DNA of 10,097 bases from Clostridia bacterium. Its GTDB lineage: Bacteria; Bacillota; Clostridia; Lachnospirales; Cellulosilyticaceae. The notes beneath the pieces were generated by a model that did not search any database, had not been told where the DNA came from, and saw nothing but the letters and a program-made list of their open reading frames with translations. Position 1 is the first letter of the stretch; the number at the start of each line of letters is the position of its first letter. Of this stretch, positions 1 through 6,489 are shown piece after piece. The stretch covers positions 1 to 10,097 of the forward strand of contig JAQSYC010000074.1 in the NCBI GenBank assembly GCA_029256345.1. The letters run 5' to 3'. The translations under genes were made by a program, and so were the position numbers.

Positions 1-576
1 TATGATGACGCTATGATGGTAAAGATAGAAAATATGCGGGTTAATGAAAAGGAAAGCCAAAAGATTTATACAACCTATGAGGTACTTGAAAAACTAGCTA
101 AGACTTTAGATAAAGCTGATTTAAGCAAAGAAGATAAGGCCTATTTAACCCTTATAAAAGAACCTGTCAATGTATTAGGTAAACTCAATATACAAGGGGA
201 ATATTTTATATTTCCAATGCTGAATCAGAAGCAGGAAACTCAAGGAGAAATTTATTTCTTTAAACCCAAAAAAGCAACAACAAAAAACAAAAACAACTTA
301 TATGTTGTTTTAGCTTTAAATTTTCCGAATATAAATGATATAGAGTTACATATTCATAAGCAAGATAAAAAGATTAGGATGACTATTCATGTTGGCTGTG
401 AGGAGATTCAAAAACATATTTCGCAATATATGCCAAAGCTTTATGACCAAATACAAAACTTAGGTTTTCAAATCAGTCAGATTGAATGGGGCCTTATTGA
501 TCAAAATAAAGATAAAAAACTAAGCAGTCAAAGTGATACAGACCACTCATTTAATCATATGGATTTAAAAGTATAA
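1..576 (+). CDS. FliK-like (YlqG-type) protein, 3' part only
   Basis: This is the C-terminal part of a protein resembling the flagellar hook-length control family. The frame is open from base 1 (Tyr-Asp-Asp-Ala precede the first Met at 13), and no ribosome binding site precedes that Met, so the true start lies upstream of the window. The visible part is hydrophilic, Lys/Gln/Asn-rich and has no membrane segment. Residues about 97-163 (counted from the Met at 13) have the hydrophobic pattern of the FliK C-terminal Flg_hook domain: a strand with a Phe-Pro motif, alternating strands ending in MTIHVG, then a long helix and a final strand ISQIEWG. The assignment is strengthened by the next gene, a FlhB-like C-terminal domain, because B. 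subtilis carries the same ylqG-ylqH order. Whether it acts in flagellar export is unproven, and no other flagellar gene is in view. The domain call is from pattern only. Confidence 0.6.
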   Translation, partial: YDDAMMVKIENMRVNEKESQKIYTTYEVLEKLAKTLDKADLSKEDKAYLTLIKEPVNVLGKLNIQGEYFIFPMLNQKQETQGEIYFFKPKKATTKNKNNLYVVLALNFPNINDIELHIHKQDKKIRMTIHVGCEEIQKHISQYMPKLYDQIQNLGFQISQIEWGLIDQNKDKKLSSQSDTDHSFNHMDLKV

Positions 577-585
577 GGGGGGACT

Positions 586-882
586 ATGCATAAAGTAAAA
601 AAAGATAAAATCAAAAAAGTAGCAGCGCTCTCTTATACAGAAAATATGACAGCACCCACAATTGTAGCTAGTGGACAGGGAAAAGTAGCAGATAATATTC
701 TAGAAGAGGCTCAAAAGCATGATATACCTGTTTACCAAGATGAAAAACTGGCTACAATTCTAACAGAAATTGAAATAGGAAGACAGATACCCGAAGAGCT
801 TTATGAACTGGTGGCAAAAATCATGGTATTTGTGGGTGATATGGATGAGTTGTACGCAAAAACAAAACACGCAAGAAAATAA
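586..882 (+). CDS. FlhB C-terminal-domain-like protein (YlqH type), EscU/YscU/HrcU family
   Basis: A 98-residue soluble protein that matches only the cytoplasmic C-terminal domain of FlhB, the substrate-specificity switch of the flagellar type III export apparatus. The segment from Ala23-Pro-Thr-Ile-Val-Ala-Ser-Gly onward follows the FlhB pattern: 'APxxVAxGxG' (23-32), a helix with ADNILEEAQKHDIPVY (35-50), 'LATILTEIEIGRQIPEELYELVAKI' region (55-79), and a final VxxMDEL-like helix. The membrane half of FlhB is absent, and so is the NPTH autocleavage motif, because the chain begins just where the post-cleavage domain core starts. This is the architecture of B. subtilis YlqH. The start ATG is preceded by AGGGGGG (576-582). 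It lies 9 bases after the FliK-like gene and 4 bases before yraN, so it is probably co-transcribed with both. Its function is not settled; a chaperone or FlhB-substitute role is inference from the paralogue. Confidence 0.8.
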   Translation: MHKVKKDKIKKVAALSYTENMTAPTIVASGQGKVADNILEEAQKHDIPVYQDEKLATILTEIEIGRQIPEELYELVAKIMVFVGDMDELYAKTKHARK

Positions 883-886
883 AAGA

Positions 887-1213
887 ATGATTGGAACAAA
901 ATATGAAAAAATAGCAGCTGAGTATCTCTTGAGTAAAGGGTATACCGTTAGGCATCATAATTATAGGAGTAAATTAGGTGAAATAGATATTGTTGCACAA
1001 ATAAATGGTATGACAGTATTTGTTGAAGTTAAATACAGAAAAACGAATCTATATGGGAGGCCTAGTCAAGCTGTAAACTACAAAAAACAGCAGCGTATTA
1101 TATTGACAGCAAAGTATTATTTGAGACAATATGAAAAATATGAAGTAAATTGTAGGTTTGATGTCATAGAAATTTTGGGAGATGCCATCACACATATAGA
1201 GGCAGCTTTTTAG
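887..1213 (+). CDS. yraN: YraN, UPF0102 family endonuclease-like protein
   Basis: A 108-residue protein of the YraN/UPF0102 family, a predicted restriction-endonuclease-like fold whose cellular role is poorly known, though DNA recombination or repair is usually suggested. The diagnostic motif is intact: helix with A11-E-Y-L..K-G-Y (11-19), N25-Y-R, then G31-E-I-D-I-V-A (catalytic-type Glu32 and Asp34), and F45-V-E-V-K-Y-R (Glu47 and Lys49), the E/D-ExK arrangement of PD-(D/E)XK nucleases. The conserved tail RFDVIEI is present near residue 90. I chose ATG 887 because family members begin with a short leader before the GxxxExxAxxYL helix. The frame runs open back to 803, but that leader is Trp-rich, overlaps the FlhB-like gene and does not resemble the family. 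The ribosome binding site before 887 is weak (AAAAGA), so translational coupling to the gene ending at 882 is plausible. Confidence 0.9.
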   Translation: MIGTKYEKIAAEYLLSKGYTVRHHNYRSKLGEIDIVAQINGMTVFVEVKYRKTNLYGRPSQAVNYKKQQRIILTAKYYLRQYEKYEVNCRFDVIEILGDAITHIEAAF

Positions 1214-1225
1214 GAGGAGAGTAAG

Positions 1226-2050
1226 ATGTGTTTAGAAGAGCCTTATGACCTTATAACGAAAGATGGACTAACGTATTTAAATTTTAAAAGATGGCAGCTG
1301 GATTCACAACTTATACATTGCTTTACAACGCGGCTTGGCGGTGTCAGTACACAATCTCTATCTAGCCTGAATCTTGGGTTTAATAGAGGGGATACAAAAG
1401 ACAACGTGCTGCAGAATTATCAAAGAGTTTGTGAGGTTCTCTGTGTGCCCTATGAAAGTTTAGTGTTATCTAAGCAAGTTCATGACACAAACATTATTAA
1501 AGTAACTTCTCAAGATAGAGGAAACGGCATTTGTTATACCAATAAATGGGATAGCATAGATGGTATGTATACAACAGAAAAAAAAATAACACTTGTTACG
1601 CATTATGCAGATTGTGTGCCATTGTTTTTTTATGCACCAAAGCACGCTATGATTGGAATGGCTCATGCGGGGTGGCGGGGCACAGTCAATGAGATAGCCA
1701 AAAAATTTATTGAGATATGGGTAAATACAGAGCATATTCCAGTAGAGGCCATAGAAGTCGCTATAGGTCCATCAATAGGAGCGTGTTGTTTTGAAACGGA
1801 TGAAGAAGTAGCCAGCATATTTATTAAACAATTTGGAAACCAGCCTTTTATAACATATAAAGAAGCCACAAAAAAATACCATATTGATTTGTGGGCATGT
1901 AATCAACATGTTCTTATAGATGCTGGTGTTAAGGTGCAGAATATAGTGACAGCAGGATTATGTACCAGCTGTCATGAGAATTTATTTTTTTCCCATAGAA
2001 AATCAAATGGCAAGAGAGGTACACTAGGTGCCTTTATGGCTTTAAGCTAA
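1226..2050 (+). CDS. pgeF: Peptidoglycan editing factor PgeF (YfiH/DUF152, 'laccase domain' family)
   Basis: A 274-residue cytoplasmic protein of the YfiH/PgeF family. In E. coli this enzyme removes wrongly incorporated L-Ser from UDP-MurNAc-peptide and so protects peptidoglycan composition; related proteins have purine nucleoside activity. The Cys/His metal- and substrate-site motifs are all visible: KQVH with His86, the YADC motif with Cys130, and the AHAGWRGT motif with His147. Also present are DSIDGM (109-114), AIGPSIGACCFE (179-190), HIDLW (219-223), the CTSCHENLFFSHR run (246-258) and the terminal GKRGTLGAF. The length is close to the family norm. The ribosome binding site GGAGGAG lies at 1212-1218, overlapping the yraN stop region, with good spacing to ATG 1226. 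It sits in the same run as yraN and the DUF512 remnant, a housekeeping setting. The substrate in this organism is inferred from the family. Confidence 0.93.
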   Translation: MCLEEPYDLITKDGLTYLNFKRWQLDSQLIHCFTTRLGGVSTQSLSSLNLGFNRGDTKDNVLQNYQRVCEVLCVPYESLVLSKQVHDTNIIKVTSQDRGNGICYTNKWDSIDGMYTTEKKITLVTHYADCVPLFFYAPKHAMIGMAHAGWRGTVNEIAKKFIEIWVNTEHIPVEAIEVAIGPSIGACCFETDEEVASIFIKQFGNQPFITYKEATKKYHIDLWACNQHVLIDAGVKVQNIVTAGLCTSCHENLFFSHRKSNGKRGTLGAFMALS

Positions 2051-2052
2051 GT

Positions 2053-2057
2053 AGGAG
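2053..2057 (+). promoter_or_regulatory. Ribosome binding site AGGAG that favours the TTG 2067 start
   Basis: AGGAG touches the ATG at 2058 with zero spacing, which is too close for efficient initiation. It is 9 bases from the in-frame TTG at 2067, an ideal distance. Translation of the DUF512 remnant therefore more likely begins at TTG 2067 (Met-Asn-Tyr-Lys-Glu-His-Lys). That also fits the family, which starts a few residues before the HKIxxV strand. The frame is stopped by TAG at 2052-2054, so no upstream start is possible. Confidence 0.6.
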
Positions 2058-2669
2058 ATGAAGGCTTTGAATTATAAAGAACATAAGATAGTAAAGGTAG
2101 AAAAAGACAGTATTGCAGAAGAGATGGGTATAGAGAGTGGCGATACACTTATTTGGATTAATGAAGAAAACATTGAAGATGTATTTGACTATCAATATAG
2201 CTTAGCGGAGGAAGAAATAGAAGTTTGTATTAGAAAGCTGAGTGGAGAAGAATGGATTCTAGAGATAGAAAAGGACGGCAACTATATTACCTTGACTAAT
2301 ATGAAGCAGAAAGATATCGACAGGCTTATCAAACATCGCTTATCGCCTATTAATATATCCATTCATGCGACAGATGAAAAAGTGAGAATAGATTTATTAA
2401 ATAATAGGTTTGCAGGAGACATTATAGGTCAGATTAAAACCCTTATAGAAGCTGGGATCAAGATAAATGGTCAAATCGTTTTATGTAAAGGGATTAATGA
2501 TGGGGCAGTCTTAGATAAAACCATAGAAGATCTTAGTCAGTTCATACCGCATATTCTCTCTTTAACCGTTGTACCAGTGGGTATATCTAAATTTAGAGAG
2601 GGACTGGCAGTATTGGAAGGATTTGATAAAAGTTCTGCATGTGAAGTTCTAAGTTTGAGCATGAATTGA
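2058..2669 (+). pseudogene. DUF512 / PDZ-radical-SAM-type protein, N-terminal and middle fragment with internal loss
   Basis: This is the first part of a DUF512 family gene, which in Clostridia is commonly next to der. Intact members are about 440 residues: an N-terminal PDZ-like domain, a radical-SAM-type TIM barrel with a CX3CX2C iron-sulfur motif, then DUF512. Residues 1-73 here look like the PDZ-like part (HKIVKVEKDSIAEEMGI...VFDYQY...LEIEKD). Directly after Asp73 comes GNYITLTNM, which in the family lies about 50-55 residues further on, so the segment carrying the cysteine cluster is absent in frame. Residues 74-195 follow the family well (SPINISIHAT, LLNNRFAGDI, NGQIVLCKGINDG, VVPVGISKFREGL). 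The chain then ends early as EVLSLSMN-stop at 2669, where the family continues. Only three scattered cysteines remain, so it cannot bind a radical-SAM cluster. Start: TTG 2067 or ATG 2058. Family lengths and order are from memory. Confidence 0.75.
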
Positions 2670-3082
2670 CAACAGCTTTAAAAAAAATGACTCAAGAAGA
2701 CAGAGAAGCATTTGAATGTTGTTTTGTAACAGGTGAGCTCACAAAAACTTTTATGCAGGACTGTATCACAAAACTTAAAGAGAAGTTTCCAAATTTGACA
2801 ATGCATCTCTATGCTGTATCCAATCGATTTTTTGGAGAAGAGATTACAGTAACGGGATTATTGACCGGTAGAGATATTGTAGAGACTCTAAAGCAAAAAA
2901 AGTCGCTTGGCAAAGTACTGCTTTTAGTAGATAATATGTTAAGGGGCCAAGAACAGATACTGCTTGATGATTATACAGTAGAGCAAATAGGCAAAGAGCT
3001 GGGTCTGCCGGTCGAAATTGTCCCCAATCAAGGTGAAGAGTGGATTGATAAAATTATAGAAATAAAGGAGAAATATAAATGA
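2666..3082 (+). pseudogene. DUF512 family protein, C-terminal fragment (frame-shifted continuation)
   Basis: This is the remaining C-terminal part of the same DUF512 gene in the +2 frame relative to the N-terminal fragment. A possible TTG start at 2666 overlaps the TGA stop of the upstream fragment (TTGA). Homology begins earlier, because reading this frame back to 2651 gives Lys-Phe-Glu-His-Glu-Leu-Thr-Thr-Ala-Leu, matching the helix that precedes the last domain in intact proteins; TGA at 2642-2644 blocks the frame further upstream. Later motifs are clear: FVTGELT (Rossmann-like strand), NRFFGEEITVTGLLTGRDI, a short LLLVDNMLRGQEQILLDD stretch and a final PVEIVPNQGEEWID. The central part expected between the two fragments (a helix, a DExYxLAER-type segment and an ENGVGM motif) is missing. 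The stop TGA overlaps the der ATG (ATGA, 3079-3082), so the fragment may still couple translation to der. Confidence 0.72.
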
Positions 3083-4404
3083 GTAAGCCAATTGTTGCAG
3101 TAATAGGTAGACCTAATGTAGGTAAGTCTACTTTATTTAATAGATTAACAAAAACTAAAACATCCATAGTAGATGATACACCAGGGGTAACAAGAGATAG
3201 AATTTATGGAGAGGTTGAATGGTTGCGTCATAATTTTACCCTGATAGATACAGGCGGAATAGAACCCCAAAGTACAGATATCATTCTCAATCAAATGAGA
3301 AGACAAGCTGAAGCAGCCATAGAGGCTGCAGATGTTATTTTATTTTTAGTGGATGTTAAAACAGGTCTCACAGACTCGGACATGCATGTGGCTAATATGC
3401 TTAGAAAGGCCAAAAAGCCAGTGGTACTTGTTGTTAATAAAGTAGACGACATCAATACACAGATTATGGGTATGTATGAATTTTACAACCTTGGGTTAGG
3501 TGACCCTGTGCCAATATCTGCTGGACAGCCTCTTAATTTAGGAGACATGTTAGATGAGATAGTTGCTCATTTTGAGGTACAAGAAGAAGAACCGGAAGAT
3601 AGTGAAAAAATTAAAGTGGCAATTATCGGAAAACCTAATGTAGGCAAGTCCTCTCTTGTGAATAAAATCGTTGGAGAAGAAAGAGTTATTGTAAGTGATA
3701 TAGCGGGTACGACGAGGGATTCAATCGATACAGAAGTAGAGATTAATGATCAAAAGTATGTGCTTATAGATACTGCAGGCCTTAGAAGAAAAAGTAAGAT
3801 TAAAGAATCAATAGAAAAATACAGTATTATACGTACGGTTGCTGCAATAGAACGGGCAGATATTGTCCTGATACTCATTGATGCCAATGAAGGTATTACG
3901 GAACAAGATACTAAGATTGCAGGAATGGCTCATGAGGCAGGTAAAGGGTGTATCGTAGTTGTTAACAAATGGGATGCTATCGAGAAAGATGATAAAACAA
4001 TGAATAAATATCTGAAGGATATTACCAATACATTAGCTTACATGCAGTATGCGCCTTGTCATTTTATATCAGCTAAAACAGGGCAAAGGATTCCTAAAAT
4101 GTTTGAAATGATTTATACTATCGCTCAAAATCAGACACGCCGTATTAGTACAGGTGTTTTAAATGATGTACTGTATGAAGCAATGGCGATGAATCAGCCA
4201 CCAAGTGATAAAGGGAAACCTTTAAAAATATATTATATGACACAAGTCAGTATCAAACCGCCTACATTTGTCATTTTTGTGAATGATAAGGAACTTATGC
4301 ACTTTTCTTATCAACGTTATATAGAAAATCAAATGCGAGAAGCTTTTGGTTTTAAAGGTACACCATTAAGATTTATTGTAAGAGAGAAGGGGGCAAAAGA
4401 ATAA
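3079..4404 (+). CDS. der: Ribosome biogenesis GTPase Der (EngA)
   Basis: A 441-residue double-GTPase essential for late 50S ribosomal subunit assembly; it acts in the cytoplasm on the ribosome. Both G domains are complete. Domain 1 has the P-loop GRPNVGKS (10-17), DTPG (33-36), DTGG (57-60) and NKVD (120-123). Domain 2 has GKPNVGKS (184-191), DTAG (231-234) and NKWD (296-299). An acidic linker (QEEEPEDSE, 168-176) separates them. The C-terminal KH-like domain follows from about residue 355, with the family signature PPxxxGKPLKIYYMTQ and the end PLRFIVREKG. The length is normal. A good ribosome binding site, AAAGGAG (3064-3070), sits 8 bases before the ATG, which overlaps the DUF512 stop as ATGA. 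It is probably expressed from the upstream operon and followed after 2 bases by plsY. Confidence 0.98.
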   Translation: MSKPIVAVIGRPNVGKSTLFNRLTKTKTSIVDDTPGVTRDRIYGEVEWLRHNFTLIDTGGIEPQSTDIILNQMRRQAEAAIEAADVILFLVDVKTGLTDSDMHVANMLRKAKKPVVLVVNKVDDINTQIMGMYEFYNLGLGDPVPISAGQPLNLGDMLDEIVAHFEVQEEEPEDSEKIKVAIIGKPNVGKSSLVNKIVGEERVIVSDIAGTTRDSIDTEVEINDQKYVLIDTAGLRRKSKIKESIEKYSIIRTVAAIERADIVLILIDANEGITEQDTKIAGMAHEAGKGCIVVVNKWDAIEKDDKTMNKYLKDITNTLAYMQYAPCHFISAKTGQRIPKMFEMIYTIAQNQTRRISTGVLNDVLYEAMAMNQPPSDKGKPLKIYYMTQVSIKPPTFVIFVNDKELMHFSYQRYIENQMREAFGFKGTPLRFIVREKGAKE

Positions 4405-4406
4405 AT

Positions 4407-5012
4407 ATGTACAGGATTATATCATTTATAATTGGATATCTTTTTGGAGGAATACAGTCAGCTATTTTATATGGAAAAATAAAAGGGATAGATATTACGC
4501 AGCATGGCAGCGGCAATCCTGGAACAACTAATACAGCCAGAGTACTAGGTAAAAGAGCTGGCATCATTGTTTTAATAATAGACATATTTAAAGCTATTGC
4601 GGCAGTGGCCATTGCAAGGATGATATTCCCGAGTGAGGATATTTTAATAGGATTATATAGTGGTATAGGAGCTATATTAGGACATAGCTATCCGTTGTTT
4701 TTCAAGTTCAAGGGTGGAAAAGGTATAGCCACTACAGCAGGTACGCTTATTGCGGTAGATTTCAGGGTATTTATTATAGCAGGGGTATTGTTTTTGATAA
4801 GTTTTGGGATTACCAGAATCGTATCGATCAGCTCCTTGTTATTAACCCTTTCCATCCCAATTCTTTTAATTGTTTTTTATTGCACAAAAGATTATGGCAT
4901 AGAAGTGATGATACTTGGGTTTTTAATAACGATTATTACCTTCTATAGACATAAAGCAAATATTAAAAGGTTGATAGAAGGTACAGAATCAAAGCTTACG
5001 ACAAAAAAGTAA
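4407..5012 (+). CDS. plsY: Glycerol-3-phosphate acyltransferase PlsY
   Basis: A 201-residue polytopic membrane enzyme that transfers an acyl group from acyl-phosphate (made by PlsX) to sn-glycerol 3-phosphate, giving lysophosphatidic acid, the first committed step of phospholipid synthesis in most Gram-positive bacteria. The conserved cytoplasmic motifs are present: GSGNPGTTNTAR (34-45), GHSYPLFFKFKGGKG (92-106), and the third-loop YRHKANIKRL stretch near residue 180. Hydrophobic segments lie at about 3-21, 52-73, 79-95, 111-140 and 143-179, consistent with the 5-TM PlsY fold. The ribosome binding site is an AAGGGGG stretch (4387-4393) inside the end of der, with longer than ideal spacing, so coupling to der two bases upstream is likely. 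GpsA, encoded next, makes its substrate. Confidence 0.97.
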   Translation: MYRIISFIIGYLFGGIQSAILYGKIKGIDITQHGSGNPGTTNTARVLGKRAGIIVLIIDIFKAIAAVAIARMIFPSEDILIGLYSGIGAILGHSYPLFFKFKGGKGIATTAGTLIAVDFRVFIIAGVLFLISFGITRIVSISSLLLTLSIPILLIVFYCTKDYGIEVMILGFLITIITFYRHKANIKRLIEGTESKLTTKK

Positions 5013-5028
5013 TGTAGGAGGGCTAAAT

Positions 5029-6024
5029 ATGAAAAATATCGCTGTAATAGGAGCTGGGGGCTGGGGGCTGGCGCTGGGACTGCTTCTGAACGATAAAGGA
5101 AATACTATCAGTATATGGTGTTATGATGAAAGTGAAAAAAATGCTATCTTGCAGTATAGAGAAAATAAAAGATGTCTACCTGGCATAAAAATACCCCTAG
5201 AGATTTGTTTTACAGCCTCTATGGAAGAAGCACTTGAGGATAAAGAAATCGTTATTGTAGCTGTTCCCTCAAAAGCAATACGTACAACTGCTGAACGTAT
5301 GAAAGGACTTATTAATCCAGAAGCGGTTATTGTTAATGTTTCTAAAGGCATAGAAGACGGGACACTTCTTAGATTATCAGAAGTGATAGAAGAGGTGCTG
5401 TCTAATACTGTTGTTGCCTTGTCAGGTCCAAGTCATGCAGAAGAAGTAGCTAGACATATCCCTACAACGGTTGTAGTAAGCGGGAGAGATATGCAGGCAG
5501 CAGAGATGATACAAGATGTATTTATGACAAGATATTTTAGAATTTATACCAACGAAGACCTAATAGGCGTAGAACTAGGCGGAGCACTTAAAAATGTCAT
5601 TGCGTTGGCCGCTGGAACAGTTGAGGGAATTGGGTATGGTGATAATACAAAAGCCGCACTTATAACAAGAGGAATAGCTGAAATGACAAGGCTTGGTGTT
5701 GCTATGGGAGGGAGTCCAAATACCTTTGCAGGTCTATCCGGAATAGGAGACCTTATTGTAACGTGTACAAGCGGCCACAGCCGTAATAGAAGAGCTGGTG
5801 AGCTATTAGGAAGAGGCTATACAGTGGATGAGGCATTGAAAAAGGTTAATATGGTTGTTGAAGGCGTACCTACAACAAAGGCTGGACATGCCCTTATGAT
5901 AAAATATGACATAGAGATGCCTATTTTAAACGCTATTTATGAAACCTTATTTGAAGGGAAATCAGTACAAGAGGCCATTACTGATCTTATGCAGAGAGAT
6001 AAAAAAAGCGAACACTACTCTTAA
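5029..6024 (+). CDS. gpsA: NAD(P)H-dependent glycerol-3-phosphate dehydrogenase GpsA
   Basis: A 331-residue cytoplasmic enzyme that reduces dihydroxyacetone phosphate to sn-glycerol 3-phosphate, supplying the PlsY substrate encoded just upstream. The N-terminal Rossmann domain has the dinucleotide-binding GAGGWG (8-13). Further motifs are VSKGIE (104-109), SGPSHAEE (132-139), the catalytic-lysine region GGALKNVIALAAG with Lys188, GYGDNTKAALITRG (202-215), LSGIGDLIVTC (236-246) and the phosphate-binding SRNRRAGELL (251-260). The length and ends are normal. A strong ribosome binding site, AGGAGGG (5016-5022), lies 6 bases before the ATG. It is the last gene of the plus-strand run and is followed after 5 bases by a strong hairpin terminator. 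Confidence 0.98.
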   Translation: MKNIAVIGAGGWGLALGLLLNDKGNTISIWCYDESEKNAILQYRENKRCLPGIKIPLEICFTASMEEALEDKEIVIVAVPSKAIRTTAERMKGLINPEAVIVNVSKGIEDGTLLRLSEVIEEVLSNTVVALSGPSHAEEVARHIPTTVVVSGRDMQAAEMIQDVFMTRYFRIYTNEDLIGVELGGALKNVIALAAGTVEGIGYGDNTKAALITRGIAEMTRLGVAMGGSPNTFAGLSGIGDLIVTCTSGHSRNRRAGELLGRGYTVDEALKKVNMVVEGVPTTKAGHALMIKYDIEMPILNAIYETLFEGKSVQEAITDLMQRDKKSEHYS

Positions 6025-6029
6025 TCAAT

Positions 6030-6067
6030 AAAAAACAAGGCGAATTTTTGAATTTGCCTTGTTTTTT
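6030..6067. terminator. Bidirectional intrinsic terminator between gpsA and the minus-strand gene
   Basis: A near-perfect hairpin: AAAAAACAAGGC(G)AATT pairs with AATT(T)GCCTTGTTTTTT through 17 base pairs including one G-T wobble, with a 4-base loop at 6047-6050. It has T-runs on both strands because the arms start with A6 and end with T6. It begins 5 bases after the gpsA stop and lies 28 bases beyond the stop of the converging minus-strand gene, so it can end transcription from both sides. Confidence 0.92.
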
Positions 6068-6095
6068 ATGAGTATTCTTTGGCATAAAGGCTAAA

Positions 6096-6371
6096 TTAAT
6101 GTTTTCCAAAAGACTCTTCCATTAAAGCCAGGGTTTCTTTTTCATAGTTAGTAACATAGTCATTAATATGCTTTTCTAAAGCTTCATAGGTTTCATGGCT
6201 TATTGTACACTCATATGGGGCAGTGCGGTTATTATCATAGTTATATTTTTCAACTGTAACGATATAGGATATTATTTTTTGAGTTAGGACATCTTTTACT
6301 TCATCTAATTTGATACCCTCATTTTCAAATGTTACGATTTCACCATTTAATGCTATAAATCCATATTTCAT
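6096..6371 (-). CDS. Hypothetical protein, 91 residues, unrecognised
   Basis: I do not recognise this protein. I chose the Met at 6371 because the complementary strand has GAGAGG about 11 bases upstream; the frame stays open to 6515, but that extension is Tyr/Ile-rich, has no ribosome binding site and crosses the divergent promoter region. The product begins MKYGFIALNGEIVTF, which reads as two short beta strands with a turn. It continues with a Lys/Glu-rich helix (21-34), a strand IISYIVTVEKY (33-43), and a long acidic amphipathic helix from about 58 to 88 (ETYEALEKHINDYVTNYEKE). There is one Cys (55), no membrane segment and no signal peptide, so it is probably cytosolic. It converges on gpsA, shares the terminator at 6030-6067, and is divergent from spoIVA. 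A sporulation link is possible from location only. Coding status is supported by the terminator, ribosome binding site and composition. Confidence 0.6.
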   Translation of the reverse strand: MKYGFIALNGEIVTFENEGIKLDEVKDVLTQKIISYIVTVEKYNYDNNRTAPYECTISHETYEALEKHINDYVTNYEKETLALMEESFGKH

Positions 6372-6404
6372 AAGATATCTACCTCTCTGCACGATTATTT
6401 TGTT

Positions 6405-6438
6405 TATATCAAAAATAATATCGGCAGTTTTTGATATA
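6405..6438. promoter_or_regulatory. Inverted repeat upstream of the minus-strand gene (possible operator or leader hairpin)
   Basis: TATATCAAAAA (6405-6415) and TTTTTGATATA (6428-6438) are a perfect 11-base inverted repeat with a 12-base spacer. It lies 34 bases upstream of the minus-strand ATG and about 100 bases upstream of spoIVA. On the minus strand it would sit in the 5' leader or core promoter of the 91-residue gene. No T-run directly follows on either strand, so it is not a classic terminator. It could be a two-half-site operator, or simply a product of AT-richness. Confidence 0.4.
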
Positions 6439-6489
6439 TTATGAAGTAAATAATAGTATTTGATTTTTGTACTATATATTACTAGACAA

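Noticed and set aside
803..886. Longer yraN start overlapping the FlhB-like gene
   Set aside because: The extra 28 residues are Trp/Gln-rich, unlike the family N-terminus, and are simply the out-of-frame reading of the upstream gene.
1466..1869. Antisense open stretches within pgeF
   Set aside because: pgeF is complete with all catalytic motifs; the antisense frames have no ribosome binding sites and Cys/His/Pro-rich compositions typical of shadow frames.
2640..2670. Programmed ribosomal frameshift joining the two DUF512 fragments
   Set aside because: There is no slippery heptamer at the switch point, and a frameshift would not restore the missing central segment of the protein.
4373..4612. 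Antisense open stretch over the der/plsY junction, hydrophobic and proline-rich
   Set aside because: Its hydrophobicity comes from the opposite strand of the PlsY membrane segments, and no promoter or ribosome binding site is visible.
4405..5028. Riboswitch or attenuator in the der-plsY-gpsA spacers
   Set aside because: The spacers are only 2 and 16 bases and hold just ribosome binding sites, leaving no room for a structured leader.
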